In this document: piece by piece, positions 8,525 to 17,067 of the stretch
How the letters are laid out: the number at the start of each line of letters is the position of its first letter
Position numbering within the stretch: position 1 is the first letter of the stretch
Assembly (NCBI GenBank): GCA_964414785.1
Contig: CAYPXZ010000004.1
Location: 62,001-126,000 of the forward strand
Source: Palsa-1447 sp964414785
Lineage (GTDB): Bacteria > Verrucomicrobiota > Verrucomicrobiia > Opitutales > Opitutaceae
Reading direction: 5' to 3'
Length of the DNA stretch: 64,000 nt
Program-made: the position numbers and the translations under genes
The notes under the pieces: generated by a model
Told to the model about the DNA's origin: nothing
Database searches by the model: none
The model's input: only the letters and a program-made list of their open reading frames with translations

Positions 8525-9103
8525 CTAGCCACGCGCAAACTCGACGAGGGGCCCGAAATCCCCCGACTCCGCAACCCGGATTGCTTCGACGTACCGGGCC
8601 CTCGCCTCCCCAAGCCGGGCGCCCCAGGTAGGGGGCTCCTCGCCCTGCGACGCGACGAGAATGTCGGCGATTAGCCGGGCGTGGCGGCCGTTTCCGTTCG
8701 ACCAGGGATGCAGGCCCGCGAGCCGGTGGTGCAGCCGCACCGCCGCCTCGTCGACCGGGTATGTGCCGAATCGGAGCCAGGCCTCGGCGTCGTCGAGGAA
8801 CATGGCAACCCCTTCCGCGATCCGGGACGGCTCCCACCCCGGAGACCGCTCGGTCGTCCGGTATTGGCCCGCGTCGCGCCAGATCGCGCCGAACATCCTC
8901 TTGTGCAGCTCGCGGCAAAAGCCCTCCGAAAGGAGGTCACCCCTGCGCAGCACCGTCTTCCCCATCGCCCAGACACGCGCGGCATGCACCCTCATCCGCT
9001 CAATCTCGTCCAGTTGCCCGCGTGTCGACAGGCTCGGCACGAGGCGCGCGCGCTCCCCGGGCGAAAGCGGGGCCTGTTGGACGGGATTCTCAGCGGGATT
9101 CAT
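8525..9103 (-). CDS. Mobile mystery protein B, Fic/DOC family
   Basis: A 192-residue Fic-fold protein. The Fic motif HPWSNGNGRHAR is at 132-143. The catalytic His132 and the GNGR anion-hole/phosphate loop are present, but the usual acidic Mg2+ ligand (Glu/Asp before GNG) is Asn136, as I recall for the mobile mystery B branch. Fic enzymes transfer AMP or other phosphoryl groups to target proteins, and many are toxins. It is translated after, and overlaps by 14 bases, the XRE-type mobile mystery protein A; this A-B order and overlap is the named hallmark of the pair. Upstream residues (RERARLVPSL, LDEIERMRV) are helical. Whether the Asn variant is active cannot be told from sequence. Confidence 0.85.
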   Translation of the reverse strand: MNPAENPVQQAPLSPGERARLVPSLSTRGQLDEIERMRVHAARVWAMGKTVLRRGDLLSEGFCRELHKRMFGAIWRDAGQYRTTERSPGWEPSRIAEGVAMFLDDAEAWLRFGTYPVDEAAVRLHHRLAGLHPWSNGNGRHARLIADILVASQGEEPPTWGARLGEARARYVEAIRVAESGDFGPLVEFARG

Positions 9104-9443
9104 CCGGAGGTCCTCCGCCCCGAAGCGCCATCGATTGGTCGGTTGCCTTGACGTGCCTCGCGGCCGGGTCGTGGATCAGCGCGAGTTCGGCATAGCTGCG
9201 GGCAACCGGGCCCCGGGGGACCACGAAGTAGACCAGCTCGCAGTCCATCGCGGCGGCCGCCCGCCGGAGGGAGCCCATGCTGATGGAGCCGGTCTGCTCT
9301 GACGCCTCGAATTGGGCGTAGGACTGGCGTTTCACCCCGAGCCTCCCTGCGATGTCGCCCTGGGACTGGCCGATCGCCTCGCGAATCGCCCTCAGCCATC
9401 CCCTGGCGGGCTTGTCCGCAGCCGCCTTCGCCGCATTCAGCAC
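9090..9443 (-). CDS. Mobile mystery protein A, XRE-type HTH regulator
   Basis: A 117-residue protein by the GTG start at 9443. The helix-turn-helix lies at about 20-60 (IREAIGQSQGDIAGRLGVKR), followed by SISMGSLRRAAAAMDCELVYFVVP, the family C-terminal signature. In frame upstream of the GTG, the DNA encodes IPSEIKAILLEGLQQRVD, which resembles the usual N-terminal helix of the family. The true start may therefore be further upstream at a rare codon such as ATT or CTG. It is the first gene of the pair with the Fic protein and is expected to bind its own promoter and neutralise or control the Fic partner. Palindromes lie directly upstream. Confidence 0.85.
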   Translation of the reverse strand: MLNAAKAAADKPARGWLRAIREAIGQSQGDIAGRLGVKRQSYAQFEASEQTGSISMGSLRRAAAAMDCELVYFVVPRGPVARSYAELALIHDPAARHVKATDQSMALRGGGPPDESR

Positions 9444-9497
9444 GTCGACCCTTTGCTGGAGTCCCTCGAGCAGGATCGCTTTGATTTCGGATGGAAT

Positions 9498-9513
9498 GCA
9501 GGTTAATACCTGC
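9498..9513. promoter_or_regulatory. Inverted repeat GCAGGT-N4-ACCTGC, possible operator for the mobile mystery pair
   Basis: GCAGGT and ACCTGC arms, six bases each, surround a TAAT centre. The repeat sits 55 bases upstream of the annotated GTG of mobile mystery protein A, at the edge of an AT-rich patch of about 90 bases that contrasts with the GC-rich surroundings. An XRE regulator encoded immediately downstream makes this a reasonable autoregulatory operator. If the longer protein A is translated, the repeat would cover its ribosome-binding region. Binding is inferred only from position and symmetry. Confidence 0.45.
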
Positions 9514-9559
9514 CCTTATTTATATGATGCAATCTAAATATTGCCCTCAAATTACTAAC

Positions 9560-9575
9560 GCAGTCTTAAGACTGC
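9560..9575. promoter_or_regulatory. Perfect 16-base palindrome between EamA and mobile mystery genes
   Basis: GCAGTCTTAAGACTGC is a perfect palindrome, two bases after the stop of the EamA transporter on the minus strand. It shares the outer GCAG...CTGC with the repeat at 9498-9513, 62 bases away centre to centre. It may be a second operator site for the XRE regulator, or a weak stem ending the transporter transcript; no U-run follows it on the minus strand, which favours the operator reading. Confidence 0.4.
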
Positions 9576-9576
9576 T

Positions 9577-10572
9577 CTAATTTGATTTTCCTCCGAAGGA
9601 GCCCAGCATCCTTGAAAACCGGAGCTGAACCACGATGTTTGCGAGCGTGATAAGGCTTCCTCCCACGACCAGCGAGCCCGTGGCGTGCTCGTTGACATAC
9701 TCAACCCGGGCCAGGGCCGAAATGAGCGCGGGCACGAACAGGACGAAGACTGAGGCGAAGAGCGGCTCGGTGCAATAGATCAGGCCCGCCTCGGTGGCGG
9801 ATATCTTGGGCTGCCACCGGGTCATGATCGAGAAGGCCCCTGCCGTGCAGACCGCGGCAAGGACAAGGGTGAGGGCGACCCACGCCGGCGATTCCCAGGG
9901 AGCAAGGAGGGCGCCGGCCCGAGGAGCCGTAGCCACCGCCAGCACCGCAAAGAGGACCGCCTGGAGCGCGAACATGACCAAGCTCACGGTGGCGGGCCGG
10001 TTCCCGGCGAACTCCTTGCGCTCCAACCACAGGATCTGCCCAGTGAAGAACACGGCGCACAGGAGGGTCTCCCACTCCCCCCTGCCGAGCCTGAGCGTGC
10101 CCCAGTCGAAGTGCCCGAGGACGGCGACGCCGACCATGACGAGGGCGCAGCACCCCCAGACGACCGCCCCGGGGTTTCGACGGTGGCGCAGCGCGATCCA
10201 CGTCGGGACGAGGATCGCGGTGAGCTGGGTCAGGAAGGATGAGGTCGAGGCCGCGGTGAACTGGAGGCCGTCGGTCTGCAGCAGGGTTCCCATCGCGGCG
10301 AAGGCGCCCATCCCGACGCCCTGCCGGATCTCGCTATGCGTGGGGGCACCCTGCCTCCGCCCCCGCAGCGCCAGCAGGAGCGCCGCCGCCAGGATGAAGC
10401 GCGGCGCCATGGCGGCGCACGCGATGAACCACGTGCCCGCGTCGGGCACCAGGGCGTGGTTGAGAAGCGTGATCGCCTTGATCAGGGGGAAGCTCAGCCC
10501 CCAGTAGAGCGACGCGAGCGCCAGCATCCGGACGGCATGCCTGCGCTGGGTGTTGGGGGGGGTTGTCGTCAT
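9577..10572 (-). CDS. EamA/DMT-superfamily transporter
   Basis: A 331-residue inner-membrane protein with ten predicted helices in two EamA repeats: LALASLYWGLSFPLIKAI opens the first (about 17-34) and TLLCAVFFTGQILWLERKEF the second (about 168-187). FTAASTSSFLTQLTAILVPT and SATEAGLIYCTEPLFASVF are the conserved substrate-path segments before helices 4 and 9. DMT transporters export or exchange amino acids, nucleosides or other metabolites; the substrate cannot be assigned. The ATG at 10572 is divergent from the polyphosphate phosphotransferase gene. There is a palindrome two bases after the stop. Confidence 0.8.
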   Translation of the reverse strand: MTTTPPNTQRRHAVRMLALASLYWGLSFPLIKAITLLNHALVPDAGTWFIACAAMAPRFILAAALLLALRGRRQGAPTHSEIRQGVGMGAFAAMGTLLQTDGLQFTAASTSSFLTQLTAILVPTWIALRHRRNPGAVVWGCCALVMVGVAVLGHFDWGTLRLGRGEWETLLCAVFFTGQILWLERKEFAGNRPATVSLVMFALQAVLFAVLAVATAPRAGALLAPWESPAWVALTLVLAAVCTAGAFSIMTRWQPKISATEAGLIYCTEPLFASVFVLFVPALISALARVEYVNEHATGSLVVGGSLITLANIVVQLRFSRMLGSFGGKSN

Positions 10573-10722
10573 GGCCTTTGCCAGGTTCGGAACCGCCTAT
10601 CGTGCCCGCATGGGGCCGGCCCGCCAAGCGGGAACGGATGCAGATTTAACACAATCCGGACCCGAGACGGCTCGACATGGGCCGCGCCTGCGGGCACTCC
10701 TCTCGAGGCTCACCCCAGCACA

Positions 10723-12210
10723 ATGGCGAAACCCTCCGACGAACGGAAGATGTCGAAGAAAGCCTACGAGGCGCGCCTTCCCGAGGTCCGCGCCGCGCTG
10801 GTCCGGATGCAGGTCGAGCTCAAGTCGGCGAAGTTTCCCGTGATCCTGGTTGTGGCCGGGGTCGAGGCGTCCGGAAAGGGCGACGTCGTCAACATCCTCA
10901 ACGGCTGGCTGGACCCCCGCGGGTCCGAGACCTTCGCGATGCACGACCCTACTGACGAGGAGAGGGACCGCCCCGCGATGTGGCGCTACTGGCGGACGCT
11001 TCCCCCGAACGGGCGCATGTCGATCTACGCCGGCGGCTGGCACTGGGACGCGCTCAACGACGACCCGCGGAGCGCGAGGGAGATGGCGCTCTTCGACGCC
11101 TCGCTGCGGAGGATCTCGCTCTTCGAGGCGCAGCTCGCCGCCGCGGGCACCCTCATCATCAAGGTCTGGCTCCAGCTCTCGAAGGTCGCGCAGCGCAACC
11201 GACTCCGGGACCTGGAGTCCGACCCGCGCACGGCGTGGCGCGTCACGCCGGAGGACTGGAAGAGCCAGCGCGACTACGAAAGGCTCGACAGGCTGGCGAC
11301 ACGGATGCGCGCCGCGACGCACCAGCAGGGCGCACCGTGGTATGTCATCAACGCCGAGGACCCGAGGTCGCGCAACCTGACGGTGGCGGACATCATCCTG
11401 TCGCGGTTCCGCATCCACGTGCGCGCCCACCACCGCGCCTCCAAGGCGGCGGTCCGCGCGGCAAAGAGGACGGTGCCGCTGCGCCCCTCGGGCCTTCGCC
11501 GCCTCCTGTCGCTTTCGCTGGACAACAAGCTCTCCCAGCCCGCGTACGAGAAGAAGAGGGACAAGTGGCTCGGGCGCCTGAACAAGGTCGTGCGGGCCGC
11601 CGGTCAGGAGCGGCGCTCGATCGTGTGGGTGTTCGAGGGATGGGACGCCGCCGGAAAGGGCGGCGCGATCCGCAGGCTGACCGACGCGATCGACGCGCGG
11701 GACTTCCGCGTGATCCCCGTGGCGAAGCCGACCGACGAGGAGAAGTCCCACCATTACCTCTGGCGGTTCTGGAGGCACGTACCTCGGGCCGGCATGGTGA
11801 CGATCTATGACCGCTCGTGGTACGGCCGCGTCCTTGTCGAGCGCCTGGAGGGCTTCGCCACCGAGCCCGAGTGGAGGCGGGCCTACCGCGAGCTCAACGA
11901 GTTCGAGCGCGAGCTCAACGAGCACGGCGTCATCGTCATCAAGTTCTGGCTCCACATCAGCAAGGAGGAGCAGCTGCGCCGGTTCCGAGACCGCGAGGCC
12001 ACGCTCTACAAGCGGCACAAGATGGGGCACGAGGACTGGCGCAACCGCCGGAAGTGGGCCTCCTACGAGATAGCCGTCGGGGACATGCTCGCGCTCACGA
12101 GCTCCCGGCACTCCCCCTGGCACCTGGTCGCGGCCAACAACAAGCGGCACGCGCGCCTCGAGATCATCAAGGTCTCGTGCCGCCAGATCGAGACCGCGCT
12201 GGGCCTCTAG
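10723..12210 (+). CDS. pap: Polyphosphate:AMP phosphotransferase, two-domain class II PPK2
   Basis: A 495-residue protein, close to the 496 of the known two-domain PAP, made of two tandem PPK2 domains. The second domain has Walker A GWDAAGKGG at 306-314 and the lid/Walker B region YDRSWYGR starting near Asp363. The first domain keeps a Walker A-like GVEASGKGD at 46-54, but its matching strand reads IYAGGWHW instead of DRSWY, which agrees with the N-terminal domain being non-catalytic in this class. The enzyme converts AMP to ADP using polyphosphate as donor. The open frame extends far upstream, but family start and length favour ATG 10723. The downstream hairpin at 12232-12256 serves the opposite strand. 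Confidence 0.9.
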   Translation: MAKPSDERKMSKKAYEARLPEVRAALVRMQVELKSAKFPVILVVAGVEASGKGDVVNILNGWLDPRGSETFAMHDPTDEERDRPAMWRYWRTLPPNGRMSIYAGGWHWDALNDDPRSAREMALFDASLRRISLFEAQLAAAGTLIIKVWLQLSKVAQRNRLRDLESDPRTAWRVTPEDWKSQRDYERLDRLATRMRAATHQQGAPWYVINAEDPRSRNLTVADIILSRFRIHVRAHHRASKAAVRAAKRTVPLRPSGLRRLLSLSLDNKLSQPAYEKKRDKWLGRLNKVVRAAGQERRSIVWVFEGWDAAGKGGAIRRLTDAIDARDFRVIPVAKPTDEEKSHHYLWRFWRHVPRAGMVTIYDRSWYGRVLVERLEGFATEPEWRRAYRELNEFERELNEHGVIVIKFWLHISKEEQLRRFRDREATLYKRHKMGHEDWRNRRKWASYEIAVGDMLALTSSRHSPWHLVAANNKRHARLEIIKVSCRQIETALGL

Positions 12211-12224
12211 GCGCCGCGCGGCGC

Positions 12225-12256
12225 AAAAAAACCGCCGCGGAGTTCATCCGCGGCGG
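12225..12256 (-). terminator. Rho-independent terminator of the SWIB gene
   Basis: On the minus strand the ten-base arm at 12247-12256 pairs with 12232-12241 around a five-base loop, and is followed by seven U (the A-run at 12225-12231). It lies 27 bases after the stop of the SWIB-domain gene and is a textbook intrinsic terminator. A smaller GC palindrome at 12211-12224 sits next to the stop of the phosphotransferase but has no U-run in that direction. Confidence 0.85.
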
Positions 12257-12282
12257 CAAATATGCTAAACGCTTCCCAGTGC

Positions 12283-12552
12283 TTAGGAAACGTGGCCCGA
12301 GACGAGCTTGGTCATCTCGAACATGCTGACCTTCGACTTGCCTCCGAACACGGCCTTGAGCGACGCGTCGGCATTGATCATCTTCCTGTCCTTCTTGTCC
12401 TGGAGACCGTTCTTCTTGATGTAGTCCCAGAGCTTCTTGGTGAGCTCCGTGCGGGGAAGGGGCTTGGAGCCGACAACGGCTGAAAGGGCGCCATCGGGTG
12501 TTACCGGTTTCATGAACGCGGCGTTAGGTTTACGAGCGGATTTTTTGGCCAT
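12283..12552 (-). CDS. SWIB/MDM2 domain protein
   Basis: An 89-residue protein with a basic N-terminal tail (MAKKSARKPN) and a SWIB/MDM2 fold over residues 15-89: FMKPVTPDGALSAVVGSKPL, the LTKKLWDYIKKNGLQD helix, KKDRKMINADASL and the final MFEMTKLVSGHV helix. In eukaryotes SWIB occurs in chromatin remodellers; in bacteria it is found in chlamydiae, Verrucomicrobia and some others as a stand-alone small protein or fused to topoisomerase. A nucleoid or DNA-binding role is likely, but its bacterial function is not established. It is single-gene: own terminator, and an A-rich leader without Shine-Dalgarno before the ATG. Confidence 0.9.
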   Translation of the reverse strand: MAKKSARKPNAAFMKPVTPDGALSAVVGSKPLPRTELTKKLWDYIKKNGLQDKKDRKMINADASLKAVFGGKSKVSMFEMTKLVSGHVS

Positions 12553-12645
12553 ATTGAGTTTTTGTTTTAGGGTGCTTTGCTATGAAAGCAATGCCTTTCT
12601 AGAGCGAAAACCGCCCATTTTCCGAGAAAAATCTTTTTGAACATT

Positions 12646-14505
12646 TTAGGGAGGCGCCCCGCGCTGGTCGTCGACCTGCACAAACTGCCTGTACAGGGCC
12701 GCATAGTGGCCGCCCCTCGCAAGGAGCACGGGATGGGTCCCGCGCTCGATTATCCTTCCCTTGTCGAGAACGAGCACGAGGTCCGCGCTCCGGATCGTGC
12801 TCAGGCGGTGCGCGACGACGAAGCTCGTGCGCTCGCGCAGGAGCGTCGCCAGCGCGCGCTGGATCCGCGCCTCGGTGAGGGCGTCGATGGAGCTCGTCGC
12901 CTCGTCGAGGATGACGATCCTCGGGTTCGCCAGGAACGCGCGCATGAAGCACACCAGCTGACGCTGGCCGACCGAGAGCCCCGCGCCGCGCTCGCCCACC
13001 TCGGAGTCGAGACCGTCCGGCATCTCGTCGAGCACGTCGAGGCAGCCCAGGCGCGCCGCCGCCTCCCGCACCTCCTCGCGCGTGGCCTCGGGCCTGCTCA
13101 GGCAGATGTTCTCGAGCACCGAGCCCGTGAACATGAAGTTCTGCTGCTGCACCATCCCCATCTGCCGGTGAAGCGAGCGGCTGGTGATCGAGTGCACCTC
13201 CCGGCCGTCGACCAGGATCCTGCCCGTCGTCGGGAGGTAGAACTTCGAGATGAGGTTGATGATCGAGCTCTTCCCGCTGCCGGTGTGGCCCACGAGCGCG
13301 ATCGTCTGCCCGGGTTCCGCGGTGAAGTCGATGTCGTGCAGCACGAGCCTCGAGGGGTCGTAGCCGAAGGACACCCCGCGCAATTCAATCCTCGCCCCAA
13401 GCGTGCCCCCGGACGCCCTCGGGTCCGGCAGGTCCGTGGCGTCCGCAGCGTCCTCCCAGTCGGGCGGCGTGTCGACCAGGTGGAAGATCCTCTCGGCGCC
13501 CGCCATCGCGAGGAGTCCCTGGTTGTACTGGTTGCCGATGATCGTGATCGGCGAGAAGAAGAAGTTGGAGAGAAGGATGAACGTGATCAGGTCGTCGGCC
13601 CTCATCGACTGGTGGAACACCCGCCAGCCGCCGACCACGAGGAGGGTCGCGATGAAGAACTGGCTGTTGAGCTCGAGGATCGGCGCCAGCACGGCGGAGG
13701 TTCGCGCCAGCGCGACGTTGTACCTCGAATGGTCCGAGAGCAGGCTCCTGAAGAGCCCCGCGTTCATGTCCTGGCGGACGAACCCCTGGGTCACGCGGAT
13801 GCCGGTCACCGACTCCGCGAGGGTCGCCGTGACGCGGCTGAAGCTCTCGTGGGAGGCCCGCGTGAGGCGGCTCAGCTTCATCCTGAAGTGGTTGTTCACG
13901 GCCCACAGGACCGGCGCCATGCACACGACGACCAGGAACATCTTCCAGTCCCTGTAGAGGAGCACCATCGCCGTGAACGCCATCTGGCCGAACTGGATCG
14001 CGCTCACGAACCCGACGTCCTGGATGCCTACCCGCACCGCCTCGAGGTCGCTCGTCACGCGGCTCAGGATCCTTCCGAGCTTTATCCGGTGGAAGAAGCT
14101 CATCGGCTGGCGCTGGGTCTTGGAGAAGATGTCCGAGCGCATCCCGTTGACGACGGTCTCCCCGATCTCGAGCGCGTAGCGCTGGCGGAAGTGGAACATG
14201 ACGTCCGTCAGGACCGCGAGCGAGGCGAACCCGAGCGTGCCAAGGAGGATCCCGTGGGTGTCGCCGTTCGCCACCGGCCCGGTGATGACGAGCGCGGTGA
14301 CCCAGGCGAGCGCCGGCAGCTGCGCCGACCGGGCGAGGGTCAGCAGGACCATGATCGAGAGCTTCCTGCGGACGGGCGACGCGTAGGTGAGGATCCGCCT
14401 GATGAGGCGCCAGTCGAGCGGCTTGAACTGCTCCTCGTCGTCGTCCGGGTCCCGCACCCGGTGGACTAGGGTCAGGCTCGGCGCGCGCTCCTTGCCGGCG
14501 CTCAT
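12646..14505 (-). CDS. ABC exporter subunit with consensus Walker B (heterodimer partner B)
   Basis: A 619-residue half-transporter: an N-terminal ABC-transmembrane region (about 50-340, six helices) and a C-terminal ATPase domain. Walker A is ALVGHTGSGKSS. The signature is the altered LSVGQRQ. Walker B VILDEATSSID keeps the catalytic Glu, and the switch is VAHRLSTIR. Its ATG overlaps the stop of the upstream ABC gene by four bases and has a GGGGGGA ribosome site, so the two are made together. The altered signature complements the altered Walker B of the partner, as expected for a heterodimeric MsbA/MDR-type exporter (TM287/288, BmrCD). Likely cargo is lipid or drug; not determinable. Confidence 0.9.
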   Translation of the reverse strand: MSAGKERAPSLTLVHRVRDPDDDEEQFKPLDWRLIRRILTYASPVRRKLSIMVLLTLARSAQLPALAWVTALVITGPVANGDTHGILLGTLGFASLAVLTDVMFHFRQRYALEIGETVVNGMRSDIFSKTQRQPMSFFHRIKLGRILSRVTSDLEAVRVGIQDVGFVSAIQFGQMAFTAMVLLYRDWKMFLVVVCMAPVLWAVNNHFRMKLSRLTRASHESFSRVTATLAESVTGIRVTQGFVRQDMNAGLFRSLLSDHSRYNVALARTSAVLAPILELNSQFFIATLLVVGGWRVFHQSMRADDLITFILLSNFFFSPITIIGNQYNQGLLAMAGAERIFHLVDTPPDWEDAADATDLPDPRASGGTLGARIELRGVSFGYDPSRLVLHDIDFTAEPGQTIALVGHTGSGKSSIINLISKFYLPTTGRILVDGREVHSITSRSLHRQMGMVQQQNFMFTGSVLENICLSRPEATREEVREAAARLGCLDVLDEMPDGLDSEVGERGAGLSVGQRQLVCFMRAFLANPRIVILDEATSSIDALTEARIQRALATLLRERTSFVVAHRLSTIRSADLVLVLDKGRIIERGTHPVLLARGGHYAALYRQFVQVDDQRGAPP

Positions 14506-16385
14506 GGCTGTCCCCCCTTCAGGGCCTCCTGGAGCTCGCGGCCGTCCACGAGCTGCAGGTTGGCCACGTGCAGGTAGGGCCCCGGGACGCGTATCAGCTC
14601 CGCGTGGGTGCCCCGCTGAACGATGCGCCCGTTCTCGAGCACGATGATGAAGTCGGCGCGCCTGAGCGTGCTCAGGCGGTGCGCCACGATGAAGGTCGTC
14701 CTCCCCGCGATGGCGCGGTCGAGCGCCTCGAAGATCTCGTGCTCGGTCTCGCTGTCGATGGCCGCCGTCGGGTCGTCCAGAAGGAGGATGGCAGGCTCAA
14801 GGAGGACGGCCCGAGCGATCGCCAGGCGCTGCCTCTGGCCGCCCGAGAGGCTGTTCCCGCTCTCCCCGAGCACCGTCTCGTAGCCCTTGGGAAGGCCCAT
14901 GATGAAGTCGTGGGCGGCGGCGACCCTGGCTGCGCGCTCGATCTGCGCCTGGGTCGCGTCGGGGTGCCCGAACGCGATGTTGGAGGCGACCGTGTTCGAG
15001 AACAGGAAGCTCTCCTGGAAGACCGTGCCGATGTTCCTACGCAGGTCGTCGAGGTGCAGGTGGCGCACGTCGATGCCGTCGATCAGGAGCCTGCCCTTGG
15101 TTACGTCGTAGAACCTCGGGATGAGGCTCATGAGGACGCTCTTGCCCGAGCCCGTGGCCCCGAGGATGGCCACGCACTCCCCCGGCTTCACGTCGAGGCT
15201 TATGTCCCGCAGCACCGGGTCCAGCTTGCCGTACTCAAACGACACGTCGTCGAAGCGCACGGCGCCCTCGAGCCGGGCGCGCCGCACGGCCCCGGGGGCC
15301 GACCGGACCTCGACCGGGGCGTCGAGGATCTCGAACACCCGCCGGGCGCCGATCAGCGACTGCTGGACCGAGTTGACGATCGCGGCGACGTTGTTCACCT
15401 GGCCTGCGAACTGGTCGAGGAGGCCGGCGAAGACGACCAGGCCCGCGCCGAGCGGGATCGAGCCCTTAACGACAAGGACCCCGCCGTACCCGAGCAGGAC
15501 GATCGTGTTGATGCGGGTCAGGAACCCCGCGGTCGGGGAGAAGAGGCTGACCCACCAGAAGATGTTGTACTGCTGGGTGAGGATGGCGCCGTTCGACGCC
15601 TCGAACTTCTCGAGGTTCTCCTTCTCGCGCCCGAAGCCCTTGACGACGGCGATGCCCTGGATGCTCTCGGCCAGGTACTGAACCATCTTCTCGACGAGCG
15701 TTCGGTTCTCGGCGTACTCGGGCTGGATCTTGCGCGAGAAGAGGGTGGACAGGATGAGGAGCACCGGGGAGGTCGCCAGGCAGGCGATCGCGAGCCCCGG
15801 GCTCAGGTAGGCCATGTAGGCCGCATAGACGGTGAGCGAAATCACCATGATCACGCTCTGGATCAGCACCTGGTCCACGAACATGCGCACCGACTGGACG
15901 TCGCCCGTCACGCGCGTGATGATCGAGCCGGTCGTGTTGGCGTCGAAGAACCGGAAGCTGAGCCTCTGGAGCTTGTCGTAGATCTCCCCGCGCAGGTCCA
16001 CGACCAGGTGCCTCTGCACGAGGATGTTCACCCGGACGGCGTAGACGTAGTTAAGGACCGCCCGGCAGGCCGACAGGGCGAGGATGAGGCCGCCGAGGAC
16101 CCCGAGGACATGCATGGGATGCCAGTCGGCGGGCAGGCTGAAGTGCAGGAATCGGATCACCGCCTGCGGGTGGGGCTTCGACGGGTCGTTGGCCATGACC
16201 TGCCGGATGTAGTCGATGCCGATGCCCGTGAAGCTCAGGCCGAAAAGGCCCATGGTCAGCAGAACCAATTGGATCGCAAGAACCTGCACGCACCTGAGGC
16301 GGTACCTCCACGCCAGCCCAAACAGGCGGCGGATCAGCTCCGGATTGGAGGGTCCGGCCTCGGCGCTCATAGGCGAAGATCCCAT
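14502..16385 (-). CDS. ABC exporter subunit with degenerate Walker B (heterodimer partner A)
   Basis: A 627-residue half-transporter with transmembrane domain at about 30-330 and C-terminal ATPase. Walker A is AILGATGSGKSV and the signature is canonical (LSGGQRQRLAIARA). Walker B is LLLDDPTAAID, with Asp in place of the catalytic Glu, followed by VAHRLSTLR. It therefore contributes the degenerate ATP site's Walker motifs, while its intact signature completes the active site of the partner. The ATG at 16385 has AAGG seven bases upstream; an alternative MSAEAG start is at 16370. It is the first gene of the two-gene operon. Confidence 0.9.
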   Translation of the reverse strand: MGSSPMSAEAGPSNPELIRRLFGLAWRYRLRCVQVLAIQLVLLTMGLFGLSFTGIGIDYIRQVMANDPSKPHPQAVIRFLHFSLPADWHPMHVLGVLGGLILALSACRAVLNYVYAVRVNILVQRHLVVDLRGEIYDKLQRLSFRFFDANTTGSIITRVTGDVQSVRMFVDQVLIQSVIMVISLTVYAAYMAYLSPGLAIACLATSPVLLILSTLFSRKIQPEYAENRTLVEKMVQYLAESIQGIAVVKGFGREKENLEKFEASNGAILTQQYNIFWWVSLFSPTAGFLTRINTIVLLGYGGVLVVKGSIPLGAGLVVFAGLLDQFAGQVNNVAAIVNSVQQSLIGARRVFEILDAPVEVRSAPGAVRRARLEGAVRFDDVSFEYGKLDPVLRDISLDVKPGECVAILGATGSGKSVLMSLIPRFYDVTKGRLLIDGIDVRHLHLDDLRRNIGTVFQESFLFSNTVASNIAFGHPDATQAQIERAARVAAAHDFIMGLPKGYETVLGESGNSLSGGQRQRLAIARAVLLEPAILLLDDPTAAIDSETEHEIFEALDRAIAGRTTFIVAHRLSTLRRADFIIVLENGRIVQRGTHAELIRVPGPYLHVANLQLVDGRELQEALKGGQP

Positions 16386-16441
16386 TTGGACCTTACGCTA
16401 GCGGGACTCGGGGCCGGTGCACGAGATTTTCGCGCCTGGGC

Positions 16442-17011
16442 CTACCTATTGGGAATGGAAGGTGGGGCCTGGCCGGGCTGGGCGGCCTGGGCCGCCTTCT
16501 CGCGCTCCATCCGGCGGCGGCGGACCTCCTGGGCGACGGCGTCCAGGCGCCTCTGCTCGTCCGCCTGGGACGGGTTGAGGACGACCGTGGAGGCGATCGC
16601 GGAGGGATTGCCGGCGGGCGCCACCGGCGCCGTGGCCGCCCCCGACGAGGCGATCTTGCTCTTGTGGAGCGTGAGCCTGAGGGGGCGCCCCTGGTAGTCG
16701 ACCATGACGCCCTCGCCGGCCGGTTCGGCCGACTTGACGGTGAAGTCATGCCCGGCCTCGTTCACCCCGACCCACGTGCTCCTTTTCTTGGCCACGTCGT
16801 AGATGCAGTAGGAGGTCCCCTCCGGCGTCTCCATCACCCCCCGCAGCTCAAGCGGGCCGGACGGCCCCCCGGCCGCGTCCGACGCCTGGGCGTTCGCCGG
16901 GAGAAAGGGCGAAGCCGGCGCCAGTTCGGCGCGCGCGGGGACGGTCAGGAGGGCGGCCGCCAGGGCGGCCACGGGCACCCCGCGCATAAAGACTGTGTGG
17001 CTTAGGCCCAT
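16442..17011 (-). CDS. Secreted hypothetical protein with alanine/proline-rich C-terminus
   Basis: A 189-residue protein by the ATG at 17011. The frame extends 15 codons further up (MTACRECIYCTHGNT), but MGLSHTVFMRGVPVAALAAA with LTVPARA forms a normal signal peptide, so the shorter form is preferred. Residues 55-120 hold a small beta-rich unit (LRGVMETPEGTSYCIYDV, STWVGVNEAGHDFTVKS, VMVDYQGRPLRLTLHKS). This resembles the short C-terminal domain of the proline-rich protein at 37106 in style only. A charged helix (DEQRRLDAVAQEVRRRRMER) follows. I recognise no family. It lies between the ABC exporter and the PEP-CTERM gene, same strand. Confidence 0.6.
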   Translation of the reverse strand: MGLSHTVFMRGVPVAALAAALLTVPARAELAPASPFLPANAQASDAAGGPSGPLELRGVMETPEGTSYCIYDVAKKRSTWVGVNEAGHDFTVKSAEPAGEGVMVDYQGRPLRLTLHKSKIASSGAATAPVAPAGNPSAIASTVVLNPSQADEQRRLDAVAQEVRRRRMEREKAAQAAQPGQAPPSIPNR

Positions 17012-17067
17012 GGTGTTGCCATGGGTGCAATAGATGCACTCCCGGCAGGCGGTCAAGCGGCCTCGGG

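Noticed and set aside
12637..14469. 610-codon open frame antisense to the ABC exporter gene
   Set aside because: Charged, His/Arg/Asp-rich translation typical of GC-rich antisense; the minus strand has all ABC motifs.
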